The notes below the pieces were generated by a model that was not told where the DNA came from, did no database searches, and was given only the letters and a program-made list of their open reading frames with translations. Shown here piece by piece: positions 8,864-17,625 of a DNA stretch of 64,000 nucleotides. Made by a program: the position numbers and the translations under genes. This DNA is from Heterorhizobium halophytocola (GTDB lineage Bacteria > Pseudomonadota > Alphaproteobacteria > Rhizobiales > Rhizobiaceae): contig NZ_JAGGJU010000006.1 of the NCBI RefSeq assembly GCF_017873095.1, positions 124,001 through 188,000 of the forward strand. Direction: 5' to 3'. Position 1 is the stretch's first letter. Each line of letters begins with the position of its first letter.

Positions 8864-10282
8864 TCAGGCGACGCTGTCATAGCCGGCCGACGGCATTTCC
8901 AGAAGCTGGCGGACAATGGTGAGGCCGGTCTCGACCGTCTTGCGATCGCCGGGCGGTGAGAAGCCGAGTCGCACCCTGTGATGCGTCTTGTCCGAGCGGC
9001 CGGCGCGGAATTCGTCCTCGTCGTCGATCAGCACGCCATTGTTGAAGAGGGCGTTCTTGAACGTCCCGGAAAGCCAGGGGTCCGGCAGCTTCAACCAGAG
9101 AAAGGGAATGTCCGGATTGGAGCAGAAATCGTGTCCGGCAAGCACCGATCGCGCCAGGGATTCGCGGGCGCTAATTTCCGCGCGGCAGAGGCCCCAGATA
9201 CGCTCGGCCTCGCCCGACAGGACGAGCCGGGCACAGAGTTCGGCGAGCAGGAAGGGCAAGCCGCCGGTGATCATCTTGTGGGCGATGCGGATACGCTGGG
9301 CGAAATGCGGGGGGCAGGAAACCCAACCGCCGCGCACGCCGGCGGCGACCGCCTTCGACAGCCCGTCGACCACGAATGTCCGGTCGGGCGCCAGCTCGGC
9401 GAGCAACGGGATCTGCTTCTGGTCCATGGCGCCGTAGAGATTGTCCTCGATCAGCCAGACGCCGTATTTGTGGGCGATCCCGGCAATTGCCTTGCGCCGC
9501 TCGAGGGGCAAGGTGGCAAGCGTCGGGTTCTGCGCCGACGACATGATGAAGGCGACCTTCGGGTGCTGCTGGATGCAGACCCGCTCGAAATCATCCGGCA
9601 GGATGCCGTCGTGATCGGACTCGACCAGACAGGTGCGTCGCCCGACCAGGCCGGCAGCACGGCTGACCTGCGAAAACGTCAGGTGCTCGAAGACGATCTT
9701 GTCGCCCGGCGCCGTCACGGCCGTCAGGACCGCCATAATGGCTGCGTGGGCGCCAAGCGTCGGCACGACCGAGTCGGGCGAGGGCGACCAGTTGCCGTCG
9801 GAGAGCCAGCGGGCGCCCGCCTCGTACCAGTGATCGGGGAAGCTGCGGGTATAGCTGGAGATCTCCGAGGGCAGTTCGCGCGCGATCTCGGCCATGATGT
9901 CGGCCATTACCGCGCTCTGCCCGACATCCGGCGCCGCGGTGCTGTCGAAGCGGATCTTGCCGGGCGGCGCGCTGAAAGGTCGCGTCCCGACAAGGCTCGC
10001 CGTCACCGGATCGTGGCTGGCCTGAGGCGATATCTCCTGTCGCGACAGCACATAGGTGCCGCGGCCGACCTCGCCACTGACCAGGCCGCGTTCATGCAGC
10101 AGGGCATAGGCGCGACTGATTGTTCCGATTGTAACCCCTATGTCGAAGGCCAGGTTCCGCTGCGGCGGCAGCTTCGTTCCGGCAGCCAGCCCACCGTCCA
10201 TGATGGCATCTTCCATCTGGTCGGCGAGGCGAATGTAGAGCGGGCCATTGCCCTGCTTGAGATTTGGGAGCCAATTTGTCAT
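8864..10282 (-). CDS. MocR/GntR-type regulator with aminotransferase domain
   Basis: A 472-residue PLP-dependent transcription factor. The N-terminal GntR winged helix spans about residues 12-80 (PLYIRLADQMEDAIMDGGLAAGTKLPPQRNLA, then TIGTISRAYALLHERGLVSGEVGRGTYV). The rest is a class I aminotransferase fold with the PLP lysine in DGLSKAVAAGVRGGW. Members such as PdxR and GabR bind repeated operators beside their own gene, and matching repeats are present in the intergenic region (10299-10364). It is divergent from the DUF1127 gene. The effector is unknown. Confidence 0.9.
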   Translation of the reverse strand: MTNWLPNLKQGNGPLYIRLADQMEDAIMDGGLAAGTKLPPQRNLAFDIGVTIGTISRAYALLHERGLVSGEVGRGTYVLSRQEISPQASHDPVTASLVGTRPFSAPPGKIRFDSTAAPDVGQSAVMADIMAEIARELPSEISSYTRSFPDHWYEAGARWLSDGNWSPSPDSVVPTLGAHAAIMAVLTAVTAPGDKIVFEHLTFSQVSRAAGLVGRRTCLVESDHDGILPDDFERVCIQQHPKVAFIMSSAQNPTLATLPLERRKAIAGIAHKYGVWLIEDNLYGAMDQKQIPLLAELAPDRTFVVDGLSKAVAAGVRGGWVSCPPHFAQRIRIAHKMITGGLPFLLAELCARLVLSGEAERIWGLCRAEISARESLARSVLAGHDFCSNPDIPFLWLKLPDPWLSGTFKNALFNNGVLIDDEDEFRAGRSDKTHHRVRLGFSPPGDRKTVETGLTIVRQLLEMPSAGYDSVA

Positions 10283-10298
10283 CGTGACAATTCAGTAT

Positions 10299-10364
10299 AT
10301 TGTACCCGTTCAATAGTCAATCTATCTGGATTGCACCGAACTCAAAAAAATGAACAGGTGCAAT
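10299..10364. promoter_or_regulatory. Candidate MocR operator: three ATTG(T/C)ACC elements
   Basis: ATTGTACC at 10299-10306 and ATTGCACC at 10330-10337 are direct repeats 31 bases apart, about three helical turns. GGTGCAAT at 10357-10364 is the exact inverse of the second and touches the DUF1127 start codon. On the minus strand the first element falls between TTGACT (10315-10320) and TATACT, a plausible promoter for the regulator, which suggests autoregulation. The assignment is by geometry, not by known motif. Confidence 0.55.
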
Positions 10365-10646
10365 ATGCGCAAGCATGACGAATATCTTGCGACAATCGAT
10401 ACAATCTACCCCGACGCTTTCACCCGCGAAACGCTGGTTTATGTGCGCGACGAATTGCTGCCGGCGCGGCAGAGACCGAATTATCGCACGGGACTGGTAG
10501 GGATGTTCGATCGCCTGGTGATGTGGCACCTGACGCGGCAGGGCCGCAAACAGTTGCGCGATCTCGATGATGCGCTCTTGGCCGATATCGGCATCAGCAA
10601 GCTGCGCGCGCGCAGCGAGGTCGCAAGATCCCGGCTGCTGCTCTGA
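10365..10646 (+). CDS. DUF1127 (YjiS-like) domain protein
   Basis: A 93-residue protein whose C-terminal half carries the DUF1127 signature: LTRQGRKQLRDLDDALLADIGISKLRARSEVARS. Such small arginine-rich proteins are abundant in Rhizobiales; some affect RNA turnover and phosphate or carbon metabolism, but the role here is unknown. I chose ATG 10365 because AGG lies 6 bases upstream; the in-frame ATG at 10350 has only an A-rich stretch before it. It is divergent from the MocR regulator, so it is the obvious candidate target besides the regulator itself. Confidence 0.8.
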   Translation: MRKHDEYLATIDTIYPDAFTRETLVYVRDELLPARQRPNYRTGLVGMFDRLVMWHLTRQGRKQLRDLDDALLADIGISKLRARSEVARSRLLL

Positions 10647-10754
10647 TCGGTCTCAGGCCTGATCTGTAGAATATTTGAACACGCGCCGTCACTCGATGGC
10701 GTGACGGGTCCGGCATCGCTACCCCAACGGCGGTGCCGGGCTCGCAAGGTCTGC

Positions 10755-11135
10755 TCAGCAGCCGCTGTCGCCGCCGGCCCAGCGCTGCACGTCCTTGCTG
10801 ACGCGGCCGGAGAGCGGTTCCCCCATCATCGGTCCGAAGGCGCTCAGCTTCGGCGGCTTGCCGCTCGCCTGGACAACCAGCACCGGCCGTATGTCCGGCG
10901 AACCCTTGCGGACCACAAGGATGCGCGGCTGGTCGGAGAAGGACGACAGTTCCGGCGAAAGCGCATAGCTCTTGAAGGCCGGATCGCTCGACTTGAACCA
11001 GCATCGATTGGCCGAGACGGCGACCTTTTCCATGACGTCGAGTGCCGACGCGCCGGATGCCGGCGCGGTCGATTTGCTCTGGCAGGCGGTAAGAGCGGCC
11101 AGGCCGATCAGGACGAGCGTCAGTTTCAGGCGCAT
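10755..11135 (-). CDS. Putative lipoprotein of unknown function
   Basis: I do not recognise a domain in this 126-residue protein. It has a lipoprotein signal: a basic start, a hydrophobic run (LTLVLIGLAAL) and the lipobox LTAC with Cys18 as the lipidated residue. The mature part contains one internal Cys (NRCWF) and a terminal Cys (GGDSGC), which could form a disulfide in the periplasm. It lies 14 bases downstream of purQ on the same strand, so it may be the last gene of the purC operon, though no functional link is evident. Confidence 0.75.
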   Translation of the reverse strand: MRLKLTLVLIGLAALTACQSKSTAPASGASALDVMEKVAVSANRCWFKSSDPAFKSYALSPELSSFSDQPRILVVRKGSPDIRPVLVVQASGKPPKLSAFGPMMGEPLSGRVSKDVQRWAGGDSGC

Positions 11136-11149
11136 GGTATGTCGACCGA

Positions 11150-11824
11150 TCAGGCTGCTGCGATGACGTCGAGGGCGGAGGCGAAGAGCGCCCGCCCGTC
11201 ATTGCCGCCATGGGCGGCCTCGATCAGGTTTTCGGGATGCGGCATCAGGCCAAGCACATTGCCCTTTTCGTTGATGACGCCGGCGATGTCGTTGATCGAG
11301 CCGTTCGGATTGGTGCCGTCCGCATAGCGGAAGACGACCTGGCCATTGTCCTCGATAAGCTGCAGCGTTTCCGCATCGGCAAAGTAGTTGCCGTCGTGAT
11401 GGGCAACCGGGCAGCGCAGGATCTGGCCCTTTTCGTAGGCCCGGGAGAAGTCGGTCTCGGCATTGACGACCTCGAGCTTGATCTCCTTGCAGACGAATTT
11501 CAGCGAGGCATTGCGCATCAGCGCGCCGGGCAGCAGGCCTGCCTCGAGCAGGATCTGGAAGCCGTTGCAGACGCCGAGCACCTTGACGCCCTGATCCGCC
11601 TTGGCCTTGATCGCCTGCATGACCGGCATGCGCGCCGCAATCGCACCGCAACGCAGGTAGTCGCCGTAGGAGAAGCCGCCGGGGATGACGATCAGGTCGA
11701 CATCCGGCAGCTCGGTTTCCGTCTGCCAGACGGTCACCGGCGCCTGCCCGGAGATCTTGGTGAGGGCCGCGATCATGTCGCGGTCACGATTGAGGCCTGG
11801 GAGCTGGACGACGGCTGATTTCAT
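11150..11824 (-). CDS. purQ: Phosphoribosylformylglycinamidine synthase, glutaminase subunit PurQ
   Basis: A class I glutamine amidotransferase that supplies ammonia to PurL. It has 224 residues. The nucleophile elbow GVCNGFQ carries the catalytic Cys, and the His-Pro-Glu of the triad is seen in [15 protein letters not shown]. The start overlaps the stop of the upstream coiled-coil gene in an ATGA arrangement, which implies translational coupling. With purS and purC just upstream, this forms a purine operon purC-purS-(coiled coil)-purQ. Confidence 0.97.
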   Translation of the reverse strand: MKSAVVQLPGLNRDRDMIAALTKISGQAPVTVWQTETELPDVDLIVIPGGFSYGDYLRCGAIAARMPVMQAIKAKADQGVKVLGVCNGFQILLEAGLLPGALMRNASLKFVCKEIKLEVVNAETDFSRAYEKGQILRCPVAHHDGNYFADAETLQLIEDNGQVVFRYADGTNPNGSINDIAGVINEKGNVLGLMPHPENLIEAAHGGNDGRALFASALDVIAAA

Positions 11825-12078
11825 GGGTGTGGCTCGAACCTTGATTGGGCTTCCTGGAGCTCCCGCAGCTCCAGACGGTTTTCAATGCGATCCAGCCGGT
11901 TTTCCACCTGACCGACGGTTATGCGCAGATTGTTGATGTCACCCTGCAGGACGTGAAGCTGTCCGCGCAAGGTTGTATTGTCGGCGCGCAGTTCGCTTAG
12001 GGTAAAGTCAACCTTGTCGAACCGCTGGCTGAGCTTCTTCATCAGCTCATGCATCAGTTCGCTTGTCACTTCGGCCAC
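11821..12078 (-). CDS. 85-residue coiled-coil protein between purS and purQ
   Basis: No named family is recognised. The protein is short and dominated by heptad-like segments ([56 protein letters not shown] in the native order), so a helical oligomer is likely. I start at GTG 12078 because GGAG lies about 7 bases upstream; the longer open frame would run into purS. It begins 19 bases after the purS stop and its stop overlaps the purQ start by 4 bases. This tight coupling suggests made-together stoichiometry with PurQ and PurS, but a physical role in the PurLQS complex is inference. Confidence 0.7.
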   Translation of the reverse strand: MAEVTSELMHELMKKLSQRFDKVDFTLSELRADNTTLRGQLHVLQGDINNLRITVGQVENRLDRIENRLELRELQEAQSRFEPHP

Positions 12079-12097
12079 TGCCGCGCTCCATCCAACC

Positions 12098-12340
12098 TCA
12101 GTCAATGGCGATAGTATAGTTCTCGATGACGGTATTGGCGAGGAGCTTCTCGCACATGTCCTTGAGTTCGGCTTCGGCCTTCGCCTTGTCGTCACCCTCG
12201 ACTTCGAGATCGAAGACCTTGCCCTGACGGACATGGCCGATGCCGTTAAAGCCCAGGCTCGACAACGCGCCCTCGATCGCCTTGCCCTGCGGGTCGAGAA
12301 CGCCGTTCTTCAGCGTGACGGTGACACGTGCCTTGATCAC
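12098..12340 (-). CDS. purS: Phosphoribosylformylglycinamidine synthase subunit PurS
   Basis: This small bridging subunit lets PurQ dock on PurL. From GTG 12340 the protein is 80 residues starting MIKARVTVTLKNGVLDPQG, the typical family N-terminus. AAGGAG lies 6 bases before that GTG, whereas the upstream in-frame TTG (12346) is directly abutted by it and is unlikely. Further signature residues are GFNGIGHVRQGKVFDLE. It follows purC by 22 bases. Confidence 0.95.
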   Translation of the reverse strand: MIKARVTVTLKNGVLDPQGKAIEGALSSLGFNGIGHVRQGKVFDLEVEGDDKAKAEAELKDMCEKLLANTVIENYTIAID

Positions 12341-12362
12341 TGGCAACTCCTTGACCTTGTCT

Positions 12363-13127
12363 TTACTTGACCAGAACCGGGCCGGTGCCGCGGATCGGTT
12401 CGTTCTCGTTGATGATGCCGAGCCGGCGCGCGACTTCCTGATAGGCTTCGAGCAGGCCGCCGAGATCCTGGCGGAAACGGTCCTTGTCGAGCTTTTCGCG
12501 GGTCTCCATGTCCCACAGCCGGCAGCTGTCGGGCGAGATCTCGTCGGCCAGGATGATGCGCATCATGTCGCCCTCGAACAGCCGGCCGCATTCGATTTTG
12601 AAATCGACGAGCTGGATGCCGATGCCGAGGAAAAGCCCCGACAGGAAGTCGTTGACCCGGATGGCCAGCGCCATGATGTCGTCGAGCTCGGCCGGGTTGG
12701 CCCAGCCGAAGGCGGTGATGTGCTCTTCCGAGACGATCGGATCGTTGAGCGCGTCGGACTTGTAGTAGAACTCGATGATCGAACGCGGCAGGACGACGCC
12801 TTCCTCGATGCCGAGGCGTTCCGACAGGGAGCCGGCGGCGACATTGCGCACGACGACCTCGAGCGGGATCATCTCGACTTCCTTGATCAACTGTTCGCGC
12901 ATGTTGAGGCGGCGGATGAAATGGGTCGGAATGCCGATCTTGTTCAGATGCGAATACAGGTATTCGCAGATCCGGTTGTTCAAAACGCCCTTGCCGTCGA
13001 TGACGTCGTGCTTCTTCTTGTTGAATGCGGTCGCATCATCCTTGAAGAACTGAATGAGCGTGCCCGGCTCCGGACCTTCGTAGAGGATCTTGGCCTTGCC
13101 CTCGTAAATACGGCGGCGACGGTTCAT
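12363..13127 (-). CDS. purC: Phosphoribosylaminoimidazole-succinocarboxamide synthase
   Basis: SAICAR synthetase ligates aspartate to CAIR using ATP in purine synthesis. It has 254 residues with the start [18 protein letters not shown], the phosphate-binding block typical of the family. Other motifs are [13 protein letters not shown], the [34 protein letters not shown] active-site region, and [20 protein letters not shown] at the end. It heads the purC-purS-coiled coil-purQ unit. The 257-base gap upstream presumably holds its promoter, but I could not identify a clear operator. Confidence 0.97.
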   Translation of the reverse strand: MNRRRRIYEGKAKILYEGPEPGTLIQFFKDDATAFNKKKHDVIDGKGVLNNRICEYLYSHLNKIGIPTHFIRRLNMREQLIKEVEMIPLEVVVRNVAAGSLSERLGIEEGVVLPRSIIEFYYKSDALNDPIVSEEHITAFGWANPAELDDIMALAIRVNDFLSGLFLGIGIQLVDFKIECGRLFEGDMMRIILADEISPDSCRLWDMETREKLDKDRFRQDLGGLLEAYQEVARRLGIINENEPIRGTGPVLVK

Positions 13128-13384
13128 GTAAGGGGTACTCTGTCTGTTGGCGCCATCATGCGACGGCGCGGTGAAATGGTAATTTGACCGGTGCCATATC
13201 GGAAATCATACGTTTCCACAATGCGGCTGTGGGGCCGTCCTCCGGGATTTTAGCCGGCCGGGCGTCCCTCCGGCCAGATTCGCAGCCCATCCATATGTAC
13301 CCGCTTTTCCCTTAAACGGCAAAATGGCCCCCATGATGGCGCGTACGCGCGGCAACCGGACCGGGCGCGTCTTCGCCGTGCCGC

Positions 13385-13933
13385 TCAAAGCTGGGCGAGA
13401 AAGCGGGCGAACACCATGGTGCCTTCCGGCCACGGGCCATGGCCCGATTCCGCATTGATATGGCCGGATTCGCCAGCGTCGACCAGCAGCGAGCCCCAGG
13501 CGGCGGCGATGTCGTCGGCATGCTCGTAGGAGCCGAACGGGTCATTGCGGCTGGCAACCGTCATCGTCGGAAAGGGCAGAGGGTCGCGCGGGTAGGGCCC
13601 GAAGGTCATCAGATGCTTCGGCCGGATCTTCGGATTGTCGACTTCCGGCGGGGCTACGAAGAACGCACCGGCCACCGGCTTGGTAAACTGCGGCACGGCG
13701 TGGATGACGGTCGGGATACCCAGCGAATGGGCGACCAGCACCACGGGCTTGGTTGCCGCATTGACCTCCTCGACCAGGCGGGCAACCCAGTCTTCGCGTA
13801 CGGGTTTAGACCACTCGGCCTGCTCGACGCGGCGGGCGGTGGAGAGTTTCTGTTCCCAGCGGGACTGCCAGTGGTCGGGGCCGGAATTGGTGTAGCCGGG
13901 AACGATGATGATGTCTGCGTCTGAAGCTTTCAT
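13385..13933 (-). CDS. RBBP9/YdeN family serine hydrolase
   Basis: A small alpha/beta hydrolase of about 182 residues. The family-typical start DIIIVPGYTNSGPDHWQSRWE, the nucleophile elbow AHSLG and the late GHINAESGHGPWPEG with the catalytic His are all visible. Substrates of bacterial RBBP9-like proteins are largely unknown. I use ATG 13933; a GTG 21 bases upstream is also in frame and neither has a good ribosome site. The gene lies upstream of purC on the same strand, separated by a 257-base gap. Confidence 0.82.
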   Translation of the reverse strand: MKASDADIIIVPGYTNSGPDHWQSRWEQKLSTARRVEQAEWSKPVREDWVARLVEEVNAATKPVVLVAHSLGIPTVIHAVPQFTKPVAGAFFVAPPEVDNPKIRPKHLMTFGPYPRDPLPFPTMTVASRNDPFGSYEHADDIAAAWGSLLVDAGESGHINAESGHGPWPEGTMVFARFLAQL

Positions 13934-14098
13934 GGGCCCGATTTGTGCGGTCACCCGCCGGCTGTCAAGGGATCGGGCGACAATCGCCTGGAAATTTGCT
14001 AGGCTTGCGCTGCCGGTGGTTCCAGGGGATGCGTCGGCGTACAGCGTTCGCCGCGATCCGCTTCGGCTTCACACCGCGTGAAACGAGAGGACTGTGCC

Positions 14099-14902
14099 AT
14101 GACCGCATTTCATGTATGGGCCGCACCCGGCGAGGAGTTTGCCCGGCCGGTGGTCAACAAGATCTCGAATGCCGATGTCATAGACGCGCTGCGCAAGGGC
14201 GCCGAAGACTTTTATGCCAAGCCATCCCACTATGTCTTCCTCGGGCTGATCTATCCGGTCGCGGGAATCCTGTTGATGGCCTGGGCGGCGGGTGCAAACC
14301 TGCTGCCGCTTTTGTTTCCGCTGGCCTCCGGCTTTGCCCTGATCGGACCGTTTGCGGCACTGGGGCTCTACGAAATGAGCCGCCGCCGCGAGGCGGGGCT
14401 TCAGACGTCGTGGCAGGATATCGCGGCGCTGCGGGATTCGCCGGCCTTGCCGTCGCTGCTGGCCCTCGGCGCCATGCTGGTCGGCATCGAACTGCTCTGG
14501 CTACTGGTGGCACAAGGGCTCTATATCCACTTTTTCGACGGTGACGTGCCCCTGCGCTTCGACTGGTTTCTGGCCGATATCTTCAACACCGGTTCCGGCC
14601 TGTCACTGATGATCTGGGGCATTGCGATCGGCTTCATCTTCGCGGTGGTGGTCCTCGCCTCGACCATCATTGCCTTCCCGATGCTGCTCGAACAGGATTG
14701 CGGGGCGGGGCGGGCGATCGAGACCTCTCTCAGGGTCACCGCTAGGAACCCGGTCCAGGTCGCGCTGTGGGGGATCGTGGTGTCGGTCATGCTGGTGATC
14801 GGGTTTCTGCCGATGCTGGTCGGACTGACGATCACGGTGCCGATCCTGGGCCATGCCACCTGGCATCTTTACACCCGGCTTGTAACGCCGGCGGCCGGCT
14901 GA
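14099..14902 (+). CDS. DUF2189 integral membrane protein
   Basis: A 267-residue inner-membrane protein with about six hydrophobic segments. The conserved DUF2189 pattern is visible: ISNADVIDALRKGAEDFYAKPSHYVFLGLIYPVAG, then FALIGPFAALGLYEMSRRRE, and later FPMLLEQDCGAGRAIETSLRVTARNP. The family has no established function; the fold resembles small-molecule or cytochrome-linked membrane proteins. GAGAGG precedes ATG 14099. It is isolated on the plus strand between two minus-strand genes. Confidence 0.82.
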   Translation: MTAFHVWAAPGEEFARPVVNKISNADVIDALRKGAEDFYAKPSHYVFLGLIYPVAGILLMAWAAGANLLPLLFPLASGFALIGPFAALGLYEMSRRREAGLQTSWQDIAALRDSPALPSLLALGAMLVGIELLWLLVAQGLYIHFFDGDVPLRFDWFLADIFNTGSGLSLMIWGIAIGFIFAVVVLASTIIAFPMLLEQDCGAGRAIETSLRVTARNPVQVALWGIVVSVMLVIGFLPMLVGLTITVPILGHATWHLYTRLVTPAAG

Positions 14903-14926
14903 CCGATCGGGTGAGGGCAACGACAA

Positions 14927-14952
14927 GAGGCCGCCCGCGAGCGGACGGCCTC
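14927..14952. terminator. Hairpin between convergent DUF2189 and purB genes
   Basis: Arms GAGGCCG and CGGCCTC with an inner CCG/CGG extension form a strong stem-loop just after the DUF2189 stop. There is no T tract on either side, so termination by this element alone is uncertain. Confidence 0.45.
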
Positions 14953-14990
14953 GTCGATAACTGCAGGCTGAAAGCTCTGGCGCGCTCTGC

Positions 14991-16298
14991 TCAGCCCTGG
15001 CCGAAAACCCGGCGGAAAATCGTGTCGACATGCTTGGTGTGGTAGCCGAGGTCGAATTTCTCGCGAATGGTCTCCTCCGGCAGGGCTGCGCGGACTTCCC
15101 CGTCGGCCAGCAATTCCTCCAGGAAGTCCTTGCCCTGTTCCCACACCTTCATGGCATTGCGCTGAACGAGGCGATAGGCGTCCTCGCGCGACACGCCGGC
15201 CTGCGTCAGGGCCAGCAGAACACGCTGCGAGTGAACGAGGCCGCGGAACTTGTTGAGGTTGTTCATCATGTTGTCGGGGTAGACCACCAGCTTCTCGATC
15301 ACGCCGGCGAGCCGGTTGAGAGCGAAATCCAGCGTTACGGTGGTGTCGGGGCCAATGGCGCGCTCGACAGAGGAGTGGGAAATGTCGCGCTCATGCCAGA
15401 GGGCGACATTCTCCATCGCCGGCGTTACCGACATCCGCACGAGACGGGCAAGACCGGTCAGGTTTTCGGTCAGCACCGGATTGCGCTTGTGCGGCATGGC
15501 CGACGAGCCCTTCTGGCCGGGCGCGAAGAACTCTTCCGCTTCCAGCACCTCGGTGCGCTGCATGTGGCGGACTTCGATCGCGACGTTTTCGATCGACGAG
15601 GCGATGACGCCGAGGGTGGCGAAGAACATCGCATGGCGGTCGCGCGGGATCACCTGGGTCGAGATCGGCTCCGGCTGCAGGCCGAGCTTGTCGCAGACAT
15701 ATTCCTCCACCCGAGGGTCGATATTGGCGAAGGTGCCGACGGCACCCGAAATCGCGCCGGTGGCGATCTCGGCGCGGGCTGCGACCAGACGGGCGCGGTT
15801 GCGGTCCATCTCGGCATAGAAGCGGGCAAGCGTCAGGCCCATCGTCGTCGGCTCGGCATGGATGCCATGGCTGCGGCCGATGCGAATGGTGTCCTTGTGC
15901 TCGAAGGCGCGGGCCTTCAGCGCGGCCAGCAGTCGGTCCATGCCGTCGAGCAGGATGTCGGCAGCGCGCACCAGCTGGATATTGAAAGTCGTATCCAGCA
16001 CGTCCGACGAGGTCATGCCCTGATGGACGAAGCGGCTGTCGGGCCCGATGAATTCGGACAGATGGGTCAGAAAGGCGATGACGTCATGCTTGGTGACGGC
16101 CTCGATCTCGTCGATGCGCGCGACGTCGAATTCGGCCGCATTGCCCTTTTCCCAGATCGTCCTGGCAGCGTCTTCCGGGATCACGCCGATATCGGCGAGC
16201 GCCTGGCAGGCATGGGCCTCGATCTCGAACCAGATGCGGAATTTGGTTTCGGGAGACCAGATGGCGACCATATCGGGCCGCGAATAGCGAGGGATCAT
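14991..16298 (-). CDS. purB: Adenylosuccinate lyase
   Basis: The lyase acts twice in purine synthesis, splitting fumarate from SAICAR and from adenylosuccinate. It has 435 residues in the fumarase/aspartase superfamily. The signature loop GSSAMPHKRNPVLTENLTG is complete, and TSSDVLDTTFNIQL, GRSHGIHAEPTTMG and WHERDISHSSVERAIGPD give the usual His and Ser active-site residues. It is the last gene of a leftward unit rpe-DUF2259-membrane protein-purB, 62 bases after its neighbour. Its separation from purC and purL means purine genes here are in at least three transcription units. Confidence 0.97.
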   Translation of the reverse strand: MIPRYSRPDMVAIWSPETKFRIWFEIEAHACQALADIGVIPEDAARTIWEKGNAAEFDVARIDEIEAVTKHDVIAFLTHLSEFIGPDSRFVHQGMTSSDVLDTTFNIQLVRAADILLDGMDRLLAALKARAFEHKDTIRIGRSHGIHAEPTTMGLTLARFYAEMDRNRARLVAARAEIATGAISGAVGTFANIDPRVEEYVCDKLGLQPEPISTQVIPRDRHAMFFATLGVIASSIENVAIEVRHMQRTEVLEAEEFFAPGQKGSSAMPHKRNPVLTENLTGLARLVRMSVTPAMENVALWHERDISHSSVERAIGPDTTVTLDFALNRLAGVIEKLVVYPDNMMNNLNKFRGLVHSQRVLLALTQAGVSREDAYRLVQRNAMKVWEQGKDFLEELLADGEVRAALPEETIREKFDLGYHTKHVDTIFRRVFGQG

Positions 16299-16360
16299 CG
16301 GCGTTCAGCTTTCGTGTCTTGAAATCGTTGGGGCCGCTTTAGCAAGAAGTGGCGGCGATC

Positions 16361-16894
16361 TCAACGGTTGCGGTGTGCCAGCCACAGGGAGCTGGCAATC
16401 AGCAGTGGTCCGCCGACGGCAAGCAGCGGACGGATTCCGAGTACGGCGAACTGATAGGCAGCGACCGCGCCGGTAAAGACGAACTGGTAGCACCAGGTGA
16501 TCGTGCCGAAGGGCGCGTGCCATCTCGAATAGAACTGTCTGTACTGCATGGCATAGGCAAAGGCGATCAGAAGAATGGTGCCGGCGCCGAGCAATAGCAG
16601 AGCGGCGGCAAACCGGGTCGCCGCGCGCCGGTCGCATACCAGGCCGCGGATCAGCGGCAGGGCGATCAACCAGGCGATGGCTGCGCCGATGAAATGGAGC
16701 ACCAGCAATATCGTGTCGTGACTGGCAGAGAGGGAATGGGAAAGCCGGTATCCGATCCATGCCGCCGCGGCAATGGCGATCCCCCAGGCAAGGGCGCCGG
16801 CAAGCCAGTCGAACCAGGGTGGCCGAGCCGCTGCGATGCGTGCGGTCAGGCTGCGGTGTGGCCGCGATGCGGGCGCATCGCCAAGGTTCGTCAT
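16361..16894 (-). CDS. Uncharacterised integral membrane protein upstream of purB
   Basis: I recognise no family. From ATG 16894 the protein is 177 residues with five hydrophobic segments (for example LAGALAWGIAIAAAAWIGY and AAALLLLGAGTILLIAFAY) and a positively charged tail. Its ATG overlaps the stop of the DUF2259 gene in ATGA, so its translation is coupled to that secreted protein. Confidence 0.7.
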   Translation of the reverse strand: MTNLGDAPASRPHRSLTARIAAARPPWFDWLAGALAWGIAIAAAAWIGYRLSHSLSASHDTILLVLHFIGAAIAWLIALPLIRGLVCDRRAATRFAAALLLLGAGTILLIAFAYAMQYRQFYSRWHAPFGTITWCYQFVFTGAVAAYQFAVLGIRPLLAVGGPLLIASSLWLAHRNR

Positions 16895-17625
16895 GGACGG
16901 AACGGAACGGCGATCCACCGGCCGTCATGGCCTTCGAAGCCTTGCGAGATAACCATGACCAGCGCCACCTGCACGGTGCTTTCGCCGCCCTCATGATAGG
17001 TCATCGCGCCGGCGATCCGGTAGCCGAGGGGACAGTTGCGGCTCTTCGGCACCGGACCGTCCTCGTGCAGCAGGACATCGCTGGTCTTGCCGTCGGTCTC
17101 TGTCAGCCGCAACCGAAATCCCTTGATCGTTTCGGCAAGGTTTTCACAACCGGCCGGCGGTTCCTGATCGAATTCCTCGAGACTGAGCCTGTAGGCGCCA
17201 CCAAAGGGCGGGTCGGCGGCAACGGCCCGGTAGCGCAATTCGTGCGGGTCGTTGTCGAGCTCGCCGAAGGGATTGAGGGCGACAAGCTGTCCCGGGTGAT
17301 CGGTGATGGCGAACCGGTCGATCAAATCACGGGCCTTGTCCATGTTCTGCCTGCGCGCATCGGAGAGCGTGGCGCTCTCATTGTCGATCCGCAGGCGCAG
17401 CGGCGTGCCGGCAACGAAGGTGTCATTGTCGGTATTGACGAAGAAGATATCGGAATATGGGAAGCCGGAACCGTCCTGAACACCGAATTGCTCGAACGCG
17501 AAAACCTTGCCGTCGGCGGAAAAGCCGAGTGGAGAAAAATGTGCAATGTCGGCGGCGTGGGCTCCGGCGGAACCGAGCCAGACCCCGATCAGGATTGCGA
17601 TGACGCGTTTGCCGGTCGATCTCAA
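16891..17625 (-). CDS. DUF2259 predicted secreted protein
   Basis: A 244-residue exported protein with a signal peptide (VIAILIGVWLGSAGAHA, cut before ADIAHF). It matches the DUF2259 pattern: FSPLGFSADGKVFAFEQFGVQDGSGFPYSDIFFVN near the start, and two cysteines far apart (GCENL and NCPLGY) that may pair in the periplasm. The function is unknown. The start is a TTG that overlaps the rpe stop (TTGA) with GGGAGG upstream, and its own stop overlaps the next ATG, so three genes are translationally chained. Confidence 0.78.
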   Translation of the reverse strand: MRSTGKRVIAILIGVWLGSAGAHAADIAHFSPLGFSADGKVFAFEQFGVQDGSGFPYSDIFFVNTDNDTFVAGTPLRLRIDNESATLSDARRQNMDKARDLIDRFAITDHPGQLVALNPFGELDNDPHELRYRAVAADPPFGGAYRLSLEEFDQEPPAGCENLAETIKGFRLRLTETDGKTSDVLLHEDGPVPKSRNCPLGYRIAGAMTYHEGGESTVQVALVMVISQGFEGHDGRWIAVPFRP

